From contig NZ_BNJJ01000016.1 in the NCBI RefSeq assembly GCF_016587435.1, forward strand, positions 1 through 64,000: a stretch of 64,000 nt of DNA, written 5' to 3'. How positions within the stretch are numbered: the first letter of the stretch is position 1; every line of letters starts with the position of its first letter. Shown here in pieces: positions 46,204-55,285 of the stretch. Below the pieces are notes generated by a model. That model was not told where the DNA came from. It saw only the letters and a program-made list of their open reading frames with translations, and did no database searches. Position numbers and translations under genes: made by a program. This DNA is from Dictyobacter formicarum. Its GTDB lineage: Bacteria > Chloroflexota > Ktedonobacteria > Ktedonobacterales > Ktedonobacteraceae.

Positions 46204-47289
46204 ATGTTGTCTTCTGAGCGTTACCATAAGCGTCGAAATAGCTATCGGCAGCGTAGTCGTATAGCTCCATTGGTAAATGAAGCTGTTCCGCATAGTGCTC
46301 CCATTGAGCAGTTGCCATTTCCTGAGAATATGCAATTCTTATCTTATGATGCCGTCCATACACCTCCTCTCTTTCCACCCGTAGAGCCGGGTGAGTATGC
46401 CGTGCCGGCGAATGAGCCTTTTCAGCATGTAGCTCCAGGAGGGCAGCCATTCCCTTTCGCCACCAGCGCGCCTATCGTACCGCCTGCCGAGAGCCTTTCC
46501 AGTTCTATACAGCAGTTTCTGGTCGAGCAAAAAACCGAAAAGATTGCGCTAGCTTCTGTCAAGCCTCAAGTGAGCGCTTCTCCTGCCCTGGTTATTCCAG
46601 CCAGGGGCCTCAAAAAAGCTCCATCTGGACAGACTCCATTACGAGGGAGGAGACTGGTTGTACATAGTGCTCTCAGTTTTTTATTGTTATTTTTAGCGCT
46701 GGGAGCAACTATGGCTTTGATGCCAGTAGATAATAGTAATGACCACGCGAATAGTAATTTTTCCTTTACTTTCCACATTGCCTCTGTACGCAAAAATGAT
46801 ACGGTCCTGATAACGGCCCAGGCTGCTACAGCGACCGCGGTAACTGTAGACGGCTATGATCCGGGAGGTGGACATATCTATGCAGGCGTTAAAGCGGCTC
46901 CTGCCAATATTCATCTTCCTGTTGCTGATTATGGCAGGTTGAGCCAGTTTTTTTACGGCCAATGTACGTATTGGGCCAACATGCGCTATCACCAGATTAC
47001 CGGCCACTGGATACCCTGGCTGGGCAATGCTTATCAATGGGCTTATCAGGCCCCTGCTTATGGCTGGACAATCTCTGATACTCCTAATCCACAGGGTAAG
47101 TCGATCATGGTTTTTAGCCCATATGCTCAGGGAGCTGGTTCTTATGGACATGTGGCGGTAGTGGAAAGTGTCAATGCGGATGGCAGTGTCTTGACCAGCA
47201 ACTGGAACTGGAATGGGGACTGGGCCACCTTCTCCTTGCGCACCTTCTATCCCGGTCGCGGCATCAGTTTCATCTGGTACCCCAATTAA
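46204..47289 (+). CDS. Membrane-anchored CHAP-domain hydrolase, paralogue 1
   Basis: 361 residues: a Pro-rich cytoplasmic part (1-145), one membrane helix (about 152-175), an Ala/Thr stretch with AQAATATAVT and a C-terminal CHAP domain. CHAP is an NlpC/P60-like amidase/endopeptidase fold acting on peptidoglycan. Cys254 in GQCTYWANMRYH and His316 in YGHVAVVE form the catalytic pair. It ends with the shared FIWYP motif. ATG 46204 has GAAGG 8 bp upstream, and both paralogues downstream have the same ribosome-site layout. The three tandem copies differ mainly in the N-terminal part. Confidence 0.9.
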   Translation: MLSSERYHKRRNSYRQRSRIAPLVNEAVPHSAPIEQLPFPENMQFLSYDAVHTPPLFPPVEPGEYAVPANEPFQHVAPGGQPFPFATSAPIVPPAESLSSSIQQFLVEQKTEKIALASVKPQVSASPALVIPARGLKKAPSGQTPLRGRRLVVHSALSFLLLFLALGATMALMPVDNSNDHANSNFSFTFHIASVRKNDTVLITAQAATATAVTVDGYDPGGGHIYAGVKAAPANIHLPVADYGRLSQFFYGQCTYWANMRYHQITGHWIPWLGNAYQWAYQAPAYGWTISDTPNPQGKSIMVFSPYAQGAGSYGHVAVVESVNADGSVLTSNWNWNGDWATFSLRTFYPGRGISFIWYPN

Positions 47290-47357
47290 TCACCCAAGAA
47301 ATGCTGTATACGATTTAGATATATTTTAAACTTGTGCAGAGAAAATACGGCTATCCA

Positions 47358-47475
47358 GGGGACGCTGACGCCCCTCATTATTTTTTTATGCAGTGGTGCG
47401 AGCCGTGCGCCCAGCGCACGGCTCGCACCACTGCATAAACTTTTTTGAGCGCCGTAAGCGCGTACCGTCATAGGT
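47358..47475. repeat. Family H element, copy H4
   Basis: A GGGG...CCCC module (47358-47374), then a 26-bp stem (47385-47410 with 47414-47439; loop CCA), then a mini-hairpin GCGCC-gta-AGCGC (47449-47461). A downstream piece (about 47530-47555) shares CATTTCAAACAC with the right side of H1. It fills the gap between CHAP1 and CHAP2. The rest of 47290-47824 holds no gene. Confidence 0.88.
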
Positions 47476-47824
47476 GCTGACGAGGATGTCGGGGATATCA
47501 TCTCCTTGCCTCAGCTTGAAGGCATGATGTGCATGCATTTCAAACACGCTCAAAGGGTGGTTTTGTGGCGTGTTAAAAAGCCCCAAAGGGACTAAAAATA
47601 ATGTTCATCTCTATGTAAACGCTTCTCTTGATACTCGGCAAGAGAAGCATTGTGCCATATTAAAAATATTTATATCCAAATGCATGATAGTTATATGGTC
47701 CTACAAAAAGTCTGATTAATTGACTGAAGCACTGCCATTTAGGTAAAGTCAGGTTGAGTATTTGAAAAAATCTATTTGGAGCGTCATCTTTTGATGCACC
47801 CTTATAAGACTGAAGGTAATGCGT

Positions 47825-48775
47825 ATGTTATTTCGTGATCGTTCCCGTAATGCCGATACTGAGCAACACAATGGCGTTACTCCTCCGGCATCCAGAGGGG
47901 GAGGCGCTCCGAGCATGTTGATGGAACAGGAGAGTCTTCCTGACTCAAATACTCCAATGCCTGTTCCGGGTGATGCACAGTCTCCTCTTGTTCCCATGCC
48001 TCTCGATACCGACGCAGTCCCTGGTATAGCGCATAAAACAACCGATGCTTTGCGTGGACCAGTGTTTATTCCCTCCACCGGCAAGAAAAGCTCGGGCACG
48101 TTGCGCGCTCCGGCTCCTCCACAGGGAAAGCGAACTATGGTGCATATTGGTGTAGCGGTTGCCTTGATTTTTGTTGTAATTGGAGCGTTTGCCGCCGTTC
48201 TTCCCACCGGCAATGGTCAGGCCAGCAGTGCCCTGACAAAGATATTTAACCCTGGCACCGATACAAAGACTTCTCATACCAATGATACCGCTCTGATTGC
48301 CGCTCAGGCGGCCACAGCCACCGCAGTAACTCAGGATGGTTACGATGCTGGTAACCAGGTTTATGCTGGTGTGCAATCAGCTCCCACCACCAATATCCCT
48401 GCTCAAGATCAGGGGAGTTTGAACCGTTTCTTCTACGGTCAATGCACGTATTGGGCCAATATGCGTTATCATCAATTAACTGGTCACTGGGTGCCCTGGC
48501 TGGGTAACGCCTATCAATGGGCCTACCAAGCCCCGGCTTATGGTTGGAAAACATCTTCAGTTCCCAATCCAAATGGACCATCGATCATCGTGCTGGCCCC
48601 TTACACGCAGGGCGCGGGATCTTACGGTCACGTCGCGGTCGTTGAGACGGGTGTCACTAATCCCTATAATGGCGTCTCAACCAGCAACTGGAACTGGAAT
48701 GGCAGCTGGGGTGTTACCACCTACGTGACCTTCTATCCTGGCTCTGGTGTGACTTTCATCTGGTTCCCAGGTTAA
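47825..48775 (+). CDS. Membrane-anchored CHAP-domain hydrolase, paralogue 2
   Basis: 316 residues. N-terminal polar/Pro-rich part, then RGPVFIPSTGKKSSGTL (shared almost exactly with paralogue 3), one membrane helix (about 105-128), the AQAATATAVTQDGY motif and the CHAP domain with Cys207 (GQCTYWANMRYH) and His269 (YGHVAVVE). It is closest to paralogue 1 in the CHAP domain, with a long identical run through GNAYQWAYQAPAYGW. ATG 47825 is chosen over ATG 47819, which touches the GAAGG box. A terminator follows, so each paralogue is probably its own transcript. Confidence 0.9.
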   Translation: MLFRDRSRNADTEQHNGVTPPASRGGGAPSMLMEQESLPDSNTPMPVPGDAQSPLVPMPLDTDAVPGIAHKTTDALRGPVFIPSTGKKSSGTLRAPAPPQGKRTMVHIGVAVALIFVVIGAFAAVLPTGNGQASSALTKIFNPGTDTKTSHTNDTALIAAQAATATAVTQDGYDAGNQVYAGVQSAPTTNIPAQDQGSLNRFFYGQCTYWANMRYHQLTGHWVPWLGNAYQWAYQAPAYGWKTSSVPNPNGPSIIVLAPYTQGAGSYGHVAVVETGVTNPYNGVSTSNWNWNGSWGVTTYVTFYPGSGVTFIWFPG

Positions 48776-48791
48776 TCGGCAATTTTAAATG

Positions 48792-48828
48792 AGTGGAGAT
48801 AGAAATACTCTATCTCCACTTTACTTTT
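48792..48828 (+). terminator. Terminator after CHAP paralogue 2
   Basis: Perfect 11-bp stem 48792-48802 with 48810-48820, then TTACTTTT. Confidence 0.8.
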
Positions 48829-49000
48829 TATGCAGCGATTTTTGAGAAAAAAGTAAAAACTAGATGGGTACATAGTCCTAATACGTATCAATAAATTGAC
48901 TCAGATAGGTGTAATTAGATAAATTGGAGATGGAAGTCTAGAGAAACGCAATTGATTGCGGCTCTTAAAAGATGTTTTTATCCAAGTGAAGGAAGTATAC

Positions 49001-49957
49001 ATGTTTTCGAATGAACACACTGCTACGTCGTCCGACGTAGAACAACTGGATTTTGACGCTCCTGCCCAGCCTAAGGGCGGTGTTGCCACATCCCAGGCCC
49101 CAGTTGAGCAGATGCCAACGGCGGTGAAGGAGAGGCAGGCGGGAGAAGCGAAGCCAGTCGCAGTTTCCAGTGCGAAAAAGGAACTTACTTCCCCTCAACG
49201 CGGACCAATCTTCATTCCTGGTACTGGCAAAATAAGTTCCGGCACATTGCTACCTCCCAAAGGGAGAAAGGCTGTCATTAATATTGGAGCTACGATCGCC
49301 CTGCTGGCGGTTACAATTGGCGCTCTGGCAGCTGTGTTACCGATGAGTTCTGGTTTGGCGAATAGTTGGGGAACAATATTTCATCCAGGCTCTAGCACAG
49401 TTATGTCCCAGCAGAATAACACGGCACTGATTGCGGCCCAGGCGGCCACGGCCACCGCAGTAACGCAGGATGGCTTTGAATATAATGGTGCCGGCGGTAA
49501 ATACTCTTTTGCTGGCGTACAGAATAATTTTACCTTGCCTGATGGCTCACAAACAACTTCTACCGGTACGACCGGCGGTATTTCTTCTAGTACCGGTACC
49601 ATTGCTGATAGTAGCTTCAACAATCCGTTTACTCCCGGGCAATGTACCTATTGGGCTGACTATGAGTACCATCATTTGACCGGCTACGCGGTTCCCTGGA
49701 GCGGCAATGCCTCGGCCTGGGCGGCGAATGCCAGTGCCTATGGCTGGAATGTTTCTTCTCAACCCCATGTGCCCTCAATTATCGTGCTGCAGCCAGGCGC
49801 TCAATATGCTGGCTGGGCTGGACACGTAGCTGTGGTTGAGAAAATAAACTCCGATGGCTCGGTGGCTACCACTAACTGGAACGTTGTCGGCTGGGGAGTC
49901 TTTTCCTGGAATAACTATCGACCAGGTCCTGGTGTCTCTTTTGTCTGGCACCCATAA
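49001..49957 (+). CDS. Membrane-anchored CHAP-domain hydrolase, paralogue 3
   Basis: 318 residues. The layout is the same: polar N-terminus, RGPIFIPGTGKISSGTL, membrane helix, AQAATATAVTQDGF, then a Ser/Thr/Gly-rich linker longer than in the paralogues, and a CHAP domain with GQCTYWADYEYHHLTG and GHVAVVEKIN as the Cys/His pair. The CHAP domain is more diverged than in the other two (SGNASAWAANASAYGW in place of GNAYQWAYQAPAYGW). ATG 49001 has GAAGGA. The preceding in-frame start at 48956 lacks a site. The role is peptidoglycan cleavage on the outer face, inferred. Confidence 0.9.
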   Translation: MFSNEHTATSSDVEQLDFDAPAQPKGGVATSQAPVEQMPTAVKERQAGEAKPVAVSSAKKELTSPQRGPIFIPGTGKISSGTLLPPKGRKAVINIGATIALLAVTIGALAAVLPMSSGLANSWGTIFHPGSSTVMSQQNNTALIAAQAATATAVTQDGFEYNGAGGKYSFAGVQNNFTLPDGSQTTSTGTTGGISSSTGTIADSSFNNPFTPGQCTYWADYEYHHLTGYAVPWSGNASAWAANASAYGWNVSSQPHVPSIIVLQPGAQYAGWAGHVAVVEKINSDGSVATTNWNVVGWGVFSWNNYRPGPGVSFVWHP

Positions 49958-49981
49958 CCTGTATCTACCTGGTTAAAACTA

Positions 49982-50022
49982 TGAGAGAGGACCAACCATT
50001 TGTTGGCCCTCTCTCATTTTTT
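49982..50022. terminator. Overlapping bidirectional terminator
   Basis: 49982-49996 pairs with 50002-50016 (one mismatch), followed by TTTTTT. On the other strand the T-run encodes the last two lysines and the stem covers the stop of the DUF5522-like gene. Confidence 0.8.
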
Positions 50023-50352
50023 ATGCCCCCATCGTGCTAGCAGTAAGCTATAGTGGGCAATCATTTCTTGATGTCTGGCGATCTCTTCTGGTGAATTATC
50101 CTGGTGGAGTGCTTGCTCGTGGTAGGCCAGTAAAGCCTGGGCGCCATGTATCGATTTAGGTGAGACCCGTGTGCGCTTGATGCATTCAGCGGGGAGAGGC
50201 TGCCAGTGGGGATTGTTATGCCAGTTGATGTAAGGACAATTTCGGCAGCGGTTGGAGCAACAAAAGCCTCGACGGATAAGATAGCCTCGCGTTGCCACAT
50301 ATAAGCCATTCGCTGTTACCTCCCAATCCCCTTCTTCTTTCCTCAAGTACAT
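50014..50352 (-). CDS. DUF5522-like small Cys-motif protein
   Basis: 112 residues. The N-terminal half carries YLIRRGFCCSNRCRNCPY, a CC-x3-C-x2-C cluster typical of DUF5522-type proteins and probably a metal site. The C-terminal half is helical and charged, without a known domain. Cytoplasmic. ATG 50352 has GGGAAAGG upstream. It lies 114 bp after the IF-2B-like gene on the same strand and may be cotranscribed. Function unknown. Confidence 0.78.
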   Translation of the reverse strand: MYLRKEEGDWEVTANGLYVATRGYLIRRGFCCSNRCRNCPYINWHNNPHWQPLPAECIKRTRVSPKSIHGAQALLAYHEQALHQDNSPEEIARHQEMIAHYSLLLARWGHKK

Positions 50353-50466
50353 GGTTAGACCTTTCCCTGTACCTGCTATGTACGGTTAGCTGGCACAGTT
50401 TTGCTGAGAATGCATCACTTGTTGAAGTATTGTAACTGAAAAAACTCGAACAAGGCAAGGTTGTCT

Positions 50467-51393
50467 CTATGGATGCCACTTTGCCAGCAGGCGTTCGTTG
50501 GCTCTGGTGGTGACTGCAATCTCTCGGATACCCCTCCGCTCCAGCAGACCATTCTCGGTAATGATGTGTGTCAGTAGTCGATAGAGCGTATGGTCGAAAT
50601 AGAAGTTGCGCACCTCGATACCAACTGGAGCAGCGGCAAAGACTTCCTCGGGCTCTTTCTCCTCTAATAGTGCCATATTGCTGTTTATGCGCGCTGGATC
50701 ATGTTCGTACCAGCGTTTAGGTGAGATCTTGAGTGTCTCACTTAGAACATAAAAAGGGATGCCATGTCCACGAGCGGCCCAGGCCAGCAAGGCGGTACCA
50801 GCTTTATTCAGGATATCGCCGTTGACCAGGATACTATCGGCTCCCACCACCACTCCCTGGCATTGCGGTAAGAAAATATCCGCCTGGGCATCGGTAATGA
50901 TGGTGACGGCAATCCCTTTTTCATGTAAGGCTTGAGCCATAGCACGACCTTCGTAACGAGGACGGCCTTCGAGCACCGTCACGTGTTCGATCTGTTCATG
51001 CAGTGCCACTAAGACCTCCAGAACAGTTCCTGAGATACTGCAGGTCATCAGGTGTCCCTTTAAGTATGGGCGGCTATGTTCGGCCATGCGCTTGGTTGCT
51101 GTCTCATAGTCGTTTAGTAGCTGTTGGGCCGCCGCGGCCATGGCTTCTAATCCTTCTTCGTGTACCTGGATGACGCGGCCGACCGCGCTGGAGAGGGCTC
51201 CCATCGCTGGTCTTGCCTGGACCAATTGCCTGGCACTGATGGCTAATACACGTAAGCGCTCGGATGCAGGACGCTGCTCATCCTGAGCAATATCGCGGAG
51301 AATCGTAATCGCTTCTTTGACCAGCCAGCGAGAGCCATGCTCACGATCTGCACACACCTGCTGAATACGTTGTTCAACTGTTTCCATATACAA
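50467..51393 (-). CDS. IF-2B (eIF2B alpha/MtnA-like) family protein
   Basis: 308 residues of the fold shared by eIF2B regulatory subunits, methylthioribose-1-phosphate isomerase and ribose-1,5-bisphosphate isomerase. An N-terminal helical domain (1-120) is followed by a Rossmann-like C-terminal domain. The catalytic Cys is present in LMTCSISGTVLEVL, and GADSILVNGDILNKAGT holds the catalytic Asp, so a sugar-phosphate isomerase role is likely. The substrate cannot be chosen. ATG 51393 or ATG 51387 may be used. It is divergent from the MocR gene and separated by its operator-like repeats. Confidence 0.85.
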   Translation of the reverse strand: MYMETVEQRIQQVCADREHGSRWLVKEAITILRDIAQDEQRPASERLRVLAISARQLVQARPAMGALSSAVGRVIQVHEEGLEAMAAAAQQLLNDYETATKRMAEHSRPYLKGHLMTCSISGTVLEVLVALHEQIEHVTVLEGRPRYEGRAMAQALHEKGIAVTIITDAQADIFLPQCQGVVVGADSILVNGDILNKAGTALLAWAARGHGIPFYVLSETLKISPKRWYEHDPARINSNMALLEEKEPEEVFAAAPVGIEVRNFYFDHTLYRLLTHIITENGLLERRGIREIAVTTRANERLLAKWHP

Positions 51394-51573
51394 ATTACTT
51401 TGCTCTCAGAAAATGATAAAGAGAAAAATTTAACTGATCCTGGTTATCGTTCGTCTTTTTGTAGGTTAGACGATGCGATTTAGTGTAGCATAATCTCCAG
51501 CCCCCTGGATACTCCCGACTGGATCGCATCGTTATTTTCAATTCCGCCGCTTCTGACTGTTCCCTTGCCCTGA

Positions 51574-51659
51574 CAATTGGCTGGATGGATGTTGCTCTCA
51601 ATTGGCTCTTGTGAATTGTCGATTGGATTGGTTACACTGTGAGTATCAACAGCCAATTG
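51574..51659. promoter_or_regulatory. Operator-like CAATTGGCT repeats and promoter before the MocR gene
   Basis: CAATTGGCT occurs at 51574-51582 and 51599-51607 (25 bp apart) and inverted at 51651-51659. TTGTGA (51609-51614), an 18-bp spacer and TACACT (51633-51638) make a possible promoter between the copies. MocR proteins bind direct repeats, so autoregulation is plausible. Confidence 0.5.
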
Positions 51660-51670
51660 GGGGGGGAAAT

Positions 51671-53254
51671 ATGGGACAAGATCATGCAAGCCATCAGCCA
51701 TTACCATTGTTTATGGCATCCATTCGTTCGTTTATTCGTCTTGAGCGGTCAAATGGCACTCCACTATACCGCCAGATCAGTCAGGGATTGCGCGAGGCGA
51801 TCCTTTCTGGCGAACTGCCCGAGGGCACGCGTCTTCCTCCTGAACGTGCGCTGGCACAGGAACTGGGGGTGAACCGCACGACGGTGATGAATGCTTATAA
51901 CGATTTGTCTTCTGAGGGCTTGATTGAAGGGCATGTGGGACGAGGGACGTTAGTGAAGCGCAGTTCTTTCCGGCCCGAGGAAGACTACTTTGATCAGACG
52001 ACGCCTTCCTGGTTGCTGGGCCTGGCGGCAAATGAGAGTGCATTAATCGGGCCCGATGCGCGTGTGGTGAGCGAGCTGACCTCGCTTAAGGAGCGAGAAG
52101 AAATTATCTCGCTGGCTCAGGGGACCCCTCCTGTGGATATGTTGCCGGCCGAGTTGATTCAGTCGATTATTGCTGATAGCCTGGACGAAGCGCGACTGAG
52201 TGCGCTGGGTTACTGTCCGGTTGATGGTTTATTGAGCCTGCGGCGTAATATCGCTGCCCGCATGCGTAAGCGTGGCGTGCGCGTGGATGTGCAAAATATT
52301 TTGATCCTTTCTGGTTCTACACAGGGTCTGGGATTGTTAGGGCGTTTCTTGCTTTCACCTGGTGACGAGGTGGTGGTAGAGGTGCCAACCTATCTGGGTG
52401 CGATACAGATGTTTCGGGCGCTAGGTGCGCGCATTATTGGTATTCCCACCGATAGTGAGGGGATGCGTGTGGACTTGCTGGAAGCGATCCTGGCCCGCCG
52501 TCAGCCTCGTTTCATCTATACCCTGCCGACCTTCCAAAATCCTACTGGTGTGTTGATGTCCATTGAGCGTCGCCGCCGCTTACTGCAATTGGCGAAGCGC
52601 TATCAGGTTCCTATAGTTGAAGATGATGCCTATGGTGAGATCTACTTTGGCGAGGAGTCTCCCCAACCACTTAAAGCTCTGGATAACTATGGCAATGTAT
52701 TATATTTAAGTACCTATTCGAAGATGCTGGCTCCCGGCTTGCGCGTAGCCTGGCTGGCTGCTCCCGAGCCTGTGATTGAGCGTATGGGCTTATATAAGCA
52801 AACCTTTGATCTGAACACTAATGCCATCGGGCAGTGGATTATTGCGGAATTGATTCGCCGCGATCTGCTAGATGAGCATCTGCAGCGGGCACGTCAGTGT
52901 TATCAGCGCAAACTGACTTTGATGCTAGACGCTATCGAAACCTATTGGCCGGCAGGCGGGCGCGTCTATCCACCAGCCGGTGGTATGCATCTCTGGTATC
53001 GCCTGCCCCAGGATATGCGAGCACGTCATTTGTTGCGTGAAGCGGCCCATGAGCGGGTTGCGTTTGTCAGTGGCGAATTATTTCACGTCGATGGTGGCGG
53101 GCACCACTATATACGTTTGAGCTTTGCCTCTCCGGAAGAAAAACATATCACCGAAGGGGTGCGTCGTATTGGCGTTGCTATGAGACGCTTGATGGCTCGT
53201 AGGACGCATTCAGAGGAGCAAGACCTCCCCATCGAACGCCTGCCGATGGTTTGA
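51671..53254 (+). CDS. MocR-family transcriptional regulator (GntR HTH plus aminotransferase fold)
   Basis: 527 residues. The N-terminal winged helix (about 20-90) reads TPLYRQISQGLREAILSG and LPPERALAQELGVNRTTV, the GntR signature. A complete fold-type I aminotransferase domain follows, with the PLP lysine in YSKMLAPGLRVAWL and the PLP-contacting EDDAYGEIYF. MocR proteins use PLP or an amino acid as effector, and PdxR/GabR are known members. Target genes are not known. The divergent IF-2B-like gene and its own promoter are candidates. ATG 51671 follows a G-rich box. The in-frame TTG 51602 lies within the repeats and is rejected. Confidence 0.9.
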   Translation: MGQDHASHQPLPLFMASIRSFIRLERSNGTPLYRQISQGLREAILSGELPEGTRLPPERALAQELGVNRTTVMNAYNDLSSEGLIEGHVGRGTLVKRSSFRPEEDYFDQTTPSWLLGLAANESALIGPDARVVSELTSLKEREEIISLAQGTPPVDMLPAELIQSIIADSLDEARLSALGYCPVDGLLSLRRNIAARMRKRGVRVDVQNILILSGSTQGLGLLGRFLLSPGDEVVVEVPTYLGAIQMFRALGARIIGIPTDSEGMRVDLLEAILARRQPRFIYTLPTFQNPTGVLMSIERRRRLLQLAKRYQVPIVEDDAYGEIYFGEESPQPLKALDNYGNVLYLSTYSKMLAPGLRVAWLAAPEPVIERMGLYKQTFDLNTNAIGQWIIAELIRRDLLDEHLQRARQCYQRKLTLMLDAIETYWPAGGRVYPPAGGMHLWYRLPQDMRARHLLREAAHERVAFVSGELFHVDGGGHHYIRLSFASPEEKHITEGVRRIGVAMRRLMARRTHSEEQDLPIERLPMV

Positions 53255-53437
53255 CCCATCTGATCCTGACAATGCAGGTATTGCTGGCTCCTGATCATTT
53301 TTGTCATCCCGTTTTTTCTTTGCCCCATTAGTCCTATTGATTTGGTGGAGACGGGCATTATGAGTATCTTAGCATGATAGAAGCTGTAATTTTGATTGAA
53401 CTGGTGGGCATGTGAATGGAAGGAGTTTGCAATCAAG

Positions 53438-55024
53438 ATGGAGCATGAGCAGCATAAAAAAAACAACGAGGCGCAGGAGCAGCAAGAGGAAACGCAGTCG
53501 ACAACTGTTGAGCAATGTGAGCAATCCGGTGCAGAGGTTGTGCCCGGTGTGCCAATTGTGCGTGGCAATACTCCGCGCCCGCTTTCTTATGAGATGATGA
53601 TATCATCGGGGGGCCAATATCCAACTGGAATTCGATCCGAGGCCGTACCTGTGCCTCCTTTTCCTGCTAAAGCGCCGTCGGCCCCGCCGCTACCTGAAGA
53701 GATTAGCGAGCGCGATACAGAGAAAGCCCTGGCTCCTGCCTCTACCGGCCAATCCAGGCCCGTCGAAGAAGAGCAGGAATTTATCTGGTTATTTGAATAT
53801 GGCCTGGAAATGGATTCCGCGATTTTAAATAGCCCTGAGCGCCTGGATGGCCTGGCTTTATTGTATGGTCCAGCGGTTCTCAAGGGCTATGCATTAGTGG
53901 TTGGCGCCCAACGTATTCATGGTAGCACTGGACCCACAATCGTGGCGATCAGTCCCAGTTTGGAACCCGACGCAGAGGTGTGGGGCGTGTTGTATCGCAT
54001 CCCACGGCGTGTGTCTGAGCCGAATGGGAATGATCCATCTTTGCTTGATACTATTCATGCCGCGATAACGCCACAAAAATTTTTTAAGGGAGTCCAGGTT
54101 GTGGTATATGAGACCTACCGGGAACGTGAGATAACCAGTATTACCTACGTCGCGACTGATGTGGCATATCAGCAATTGCACTTTTCGCTGGCTGAGCAGG
54201 GAGATGGCGATCAGGCTTTTATGCAGCGCCTGGCAGTGATCGCGCGCAAGCATAAATTTCCCGAGAGTTATGTTGAGAAATTATTAGGGCCGCGTTTGAA
54301 TCCAGAGGGCGAACACTTTGTCGGTCAGCGCTCGCGACGCGTCAGCGCCATTAACAGTGCTTCTGAAGAAAGTACCCTGCACAATAGCGCCCTCGGTCAG
54401 TATTTATCCCATTCGTCTCAGGTGGCTGGCCTGCATTCCTCGCATGTTTCGGAAGTACGTTCCACACACATACCAACAGATGTGTTACCTGTGCCGGGCA
54501 GGGAGACAATGTCCACGGATGAGCATAATACCGAGCCCCTGCCCGTTTTTAAAGAGCCTCTTTTACCCTCGGCAAATCTTATTCCACGCTCATTTATGTC
54601 GCAGTCTGCGTTGCAGACCCAGCGCTGGTTAATTACATTTGCTCTCTACCTGGTTTCTCTGTTGCTGATCGTGTTGATGGTAGCAATTATTCAGGGATTG
54701 GGCCTGGCCAATGGAATATTTAACCATAACTTTGAGCCTCTGGGTGTGCCCTGGTTGGTGATAATGTATGGACTTCTGGGAGGCTGCATCAGTTGTATTG
54801 TGACCCTGGGCCGCCTGCAGATAGATCGCCCACCTACTTTTATTGTCATCACCTGGTTTACACGCCCTTTTATCGGATCGGTGCTGGCGATCTTGAGCTA
54901 TATTTTATTGACCAGCGGTATATTTGCCTGGAGCGAAAGTATGAGCCGCAATATTGCCTTTTTTTCCCTGATTGGTGCTCTGGCCGGTTTGTGTGAAGGG
55001 CGGGTATTTTTTCGGCGCTCATGA
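53438..55024 (+). CDS. GGCT-like domain fused to a four-helix membrane part
   Basis: 528 residues. The N-terminus (1-105) is polar and Pro/Glu-rich. Residues about 110-290 resemble a gamma-glutamylcyclotransferase/AIG2-like fold: FEYGLEMD (compare FxYGSNM), VLKGYALVV and AEVWGVLYRI are the expected blocks. A polar Ser/His/Glu linker (about 300-400) leads to four hydrophobic helices (405-520) ending RVFFRRS. The C-terminal membrane part is not recognised. ATG 53438 is the first Met in the coding frame after GGAAGGAG, at a rather long 12-bp spacing. Family call from pattern only, enzymatic activity uncertain. Confidence 0.72.
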   Translation: MEHEQHKKNNEAQEQQEETQSTTVEQCEQSGAEVVPGVPIVRGNTPRPLSYEMMISSGGQYPTGIRSEAVPVPPFPAKAPSAPPLPEEISERDTEKALAPASTGQSRPVEEEQEFIWLFEYGLEMDSAILNSPERLDGLALLYGPAVLKGYALVVGAQRIHGSTGPTIVAISPSLEPDAEVWGVLYRIPRRVSEPNGNDPSLLDTIHAAITPQKFFKGVQVVVYETYREREITSITYVATDVAYQQLHFSLAEQGDGDQAFMQRLAVIARKHKFPESYVEKLLGPRLNPEGEHFVGQRSRRVSAINSASEESTLHNSALGQYLSHSSQVAGLHSSHVSEVRSTHIPTDVLPVPGRETMSTDEHNTEPLPVFKEPLLPSANLIPRSFMSQSALQTQRWLITFALYLVSLLLIVLMVAIIQGLGLANGIFNHNFEPLGVPWLVIMYGLLGGCISCIVTLGRLQIDRPPTFIVITWFTRPFIGSVLAILSYILLTSGIFAWSESMSRNIAFFSLIGALAGLCEGRVFFRRS

Positions 55025-55285
55025 TAGATTAGCGCAACTTGTTATATGTTTCTGTTCCCGTGTACAATTGGCATAGTCTGTGCTCTTGTCAGTCAGTCAC
55101 GATCAAGCGTTCCACCTGGAGCAACACTATCTAGCCAATGCCATGTACAGATTGTTTATTACTAACCGGCCTGGTGACATGGCCGGGCGCCGCGACGCCG
55201 CACAGAAAGCAACAAGCACCGCAGGCGCGAGGCGTGAGAGCAAGAATCTGCCCGTGGCATTATTAGCTATGTTGGGAGAGGATGT

